Origin: Chloroflexota bacterium
Lineage (GTDB): Bacteria; Chloroflexota; Dehalococcoidia; UBA2247; RBG-13-53-26
Direction: 5' to 3'
Assembly: GCA_003650185.1 (NCBI GenBank)
Contig: QMOF01000106.1
Coordinates: forward strand, 1-7,755
DNA: 7,755 nt
The notes below the pieces were generated by a model, which saw only the letters and a list, made by a program, of their open reading frames with translations, ran no database searches and was not told the DNA's origin. Shown piece by piece: positions 6,681-7,755 of this stretch; the stretch's first letter is position 1, and each line of letters opens with the position of its first letter. Made by a program: the position numbers and the translations under genes.

Positions 6681-6709
6681 ATTATACCAACGACAGCCCT
6701 CGTTGTCAA
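6681..6709 (-). promoter_or_regulatory. Perfect consensus sigma-70 promoter for the downstream SDR gene
   Basis: On the minus strand TTGACA (6709-6704) and TATAAT (6686-6681) are both exact consensus hexamers, separated by the optimal 17 bp. Transcription should begin near 6674 and give a leader of about 100 nt before GTG 6572. The promoter lies wholly between the two SDR genes, so the downstream gene has its own transcription unit even if some readthrough occurs. Confidence 0.85.
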
Positions 6710-6810
6710 GGGGGGCAGCGCGGCTCGTAGCCATCTCGACCAGGGCGGCCTTGGCGAACCCGCATTCCTTTTGGTGGTCGGGCCAGGCCGTGAGTGGCGG
6801 TAGAAGACAC

Positions 6811-7755
6811 CTAGAGGAGGCGGACGATGATCCTGCCGAAGACCGGACCGATGAAGTGGCGCATCAATGGTACCACGATAAAGGAGAACGGCCCGGCCAC
6901 ATTCCGCCGCAGGTCCATGCAGAACTGCTCGAAACTCTTTCGCTGGTAGTCCAGCAGTGCCTGGGACTCGGCGGTGTCGTACCAGTCGATGCAGTAGGGA
7001 ACCTTGCTGAACTTGTGCGCAGGCGGCAGGGGCAGCCCGAGGGCACCGAAGGCACCGCCCAGTATGTCCCTGTAGACCATACGCCTCTCAGGCCCACCCG
7101 CAACCAGCATCGTCTTACCCTTGACGATGTCGAAGCGCTCAATGCAGCGGGCGATGGCCAGGGCCAGGTCGTCCGGATGGCAGAACTCCATGCGGCTGTG
7201 GAGGGGCACACGGAACATGAGCTTTATGGCAGTGGTGTCCAGCTCCATGGAGCCGGTCATGCGCAGGATGACGTAGTCAATTCCGGACTCTTTGATCAGG
7301 TTCTCGCACTCAAGCTTGGTGTGGGCGTAGGGTTCCTGGGGGTTTGGGGAGTGCCTTTCCACAGTGATGGGCTCGGTGGCGCCGGGGGTCGGACCGTAGA
7401 CTCCAACCGAGGAGGTGAAAACGAAGGGGATATTGCCCCCCTTCTCCTTGAGCAGGTCAACCACCAGCCTCGTGCCGCCGACGTTCACGCGGTGGGCCAG
7501 TTCGGGGAACTGGTCGGTCTTGGGAGGCAGCAGGCCCGCCATGTGGGCCACGCCATCCACGTCCTGAAGGGCCTGCCGCACGGTATCGGGGTCGGTTACA
7601 TCGCCCCAGACCGCTTCGACGCCGTCTCCGAGCTTGTCAATGCTCTTCCTGTTGCGTTTCGTGTCGAGCTCGAGCACCCGCACTCTATGGCCGTCTTCCA
7701 GGAGTATCTTGCAGACCCTGGCCCCCAGCCGCCCCGCCCCACCAGTGACCAGCAC
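6811..7755 (-). CDS. NAD(P)-dependent epimerase/dehydratase, extended SDR family, paralog (5' end cut by window)
   Basis: This oxidoreductase is a paralog of the gene at 5616-6572, a little over half identical by hand alignment with almost no gaps. The visible 314 residues start at VLVTGGAGRLG, whose valine matches V3 of the neighbour, so probably only two residues lie outside the window. The terminal GTG at 7755 is then an internal valine, though it could be a start. Present are the GxxGxxG loop, an acidic residue at the end of strand 2 (E in LELD, where the paralog has D), WGDVT, HMAG, catalytic FTSS and YAHTK. It carries the same hydrophobic tail (GPVFGRIIVRLL). Divergence is greatest in the stretch after YVILR, where substrate loops usually lie, so the two enzymes may prefer different substrates. 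Its promoter lies outside the window. Confidence 0.9.
   Translation of the reverse strand: MLVTGGAGRLGARVCKILLEDGHRVRVLELDTKRNRKSIDKLGDGVEAVWGDVTDPDTVRQALQDVDGVAHMAGLLPPKTDQFPELAHRVNVGGTRLVVDLLKEKGGNIPFVFTSSVGVYGPTPGATEPITVERHSPNPQEPYAHTKLECENLIKESGIDYVILRMTGSMELDTTAIKLMFRVPLHSRMEFCHPDDLALAIARCIERFDIVKGKTMLVAGGPERRMVYRDILGGAFGALGLPLPPAHKFSKVPYCIDWYDTAESQALLDYQRKSFEQFCMDLRRNVAGPFSFIVVPLMRHFIGPVFGRIIVRLL

Noticed and set aside
6747..6789. Possible terminator after the upstream SDR gene
   Set aside because: GGCCTTGGC and GCCAGGCC can pair only with a bulge across a loop of about 26 nt, and no T-tract follows. It is too weak to call.
1..7755. CRISPR arrays, tRNA or rRNA genes, insertion sequences, phage or defence genes
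   Set aside because: No regularly spaced repeats, cloverleaf-like sequence, transposase motifs or known defence domains were seen on either strand.

Overview
The window is GC-rich (around 60 % by eye) bacterial DNA with six recognisable protein-coding loci, several gene remnants and no RNA genes. The gene types are an alpha2-type glycyl-tRNA synthetase, a TrpB2-type tryptophan synthase beta fragment, a PKD-domain protein fragment, a thioredoxin/NHL (NHLRC2-like) protein, and tandem extended SDR epimerase/dehydratases. Together they look most like a Chloroflexota (Dehalococcoidia-like) genome. That assignment is inference from the gene types, not a search result.

Layout. (1) 1-1659, plus strand: a leader with a candidate promoter and a perfect 9-bp hairpin, then an intact glycyl-tRNA synthetase. 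It most likely starts at GTG 292, because a GGAGGAG ribosome-binding site lies 6 nt upstream. (2) about 1697-2470, minus strand: a scar made of two 5'-truncated gene pieces, the last third of a TrpB2-like PLP enzyme and a PKD-domain piece ending in a hydrophobic segment. They abut at about 2107-2118. (3) 2483-4367, minus strand: an intact two-gene ABC-2 exporter (ATPase then permease, overlapping by 14 nt) with its own plausible promoter at 4401-4430. (4) 4572-5494, plus strand: a decayed thioredoxin-NHL protein that has lost part of its thioredoxin domain with a frameshift, and probably several NHL repeats. (5) 5495-5615: a convergent intergenic gap with a GC-rich inverted repeat. (6) 5616-7755, minus strand: two tandem paralogous NAD(P)-dependent epimerase/dehydratases, the upstream one cut by the window edge at its first codons. 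The 238-bp gap between them holds a perfect consensus promoter (TTGACA, 17 bp, TATAAT) with operator-like repeats just downstream.

How the genes relate. The synthetase is a housekeeping gene unrelated to its neighbours. The ATPase and permease form one exporter, probably for a drug or other hydrophobic compound. The two SDR paralogs are separately transcribed or partly read through; their substrates cannot be told from sequence. The middle of the window (about 1.7-5.5 kb) looks like a region of gene turnover, with an intact exporter flanked by broken genes. I see no convincing new multi-gene system. The most worthwhile leads are the SDR pair with its shared hydrophobic C-terminal tail and regulated-looking promoter, and the pattern of deletions in the thioredoxin-NHL gene.
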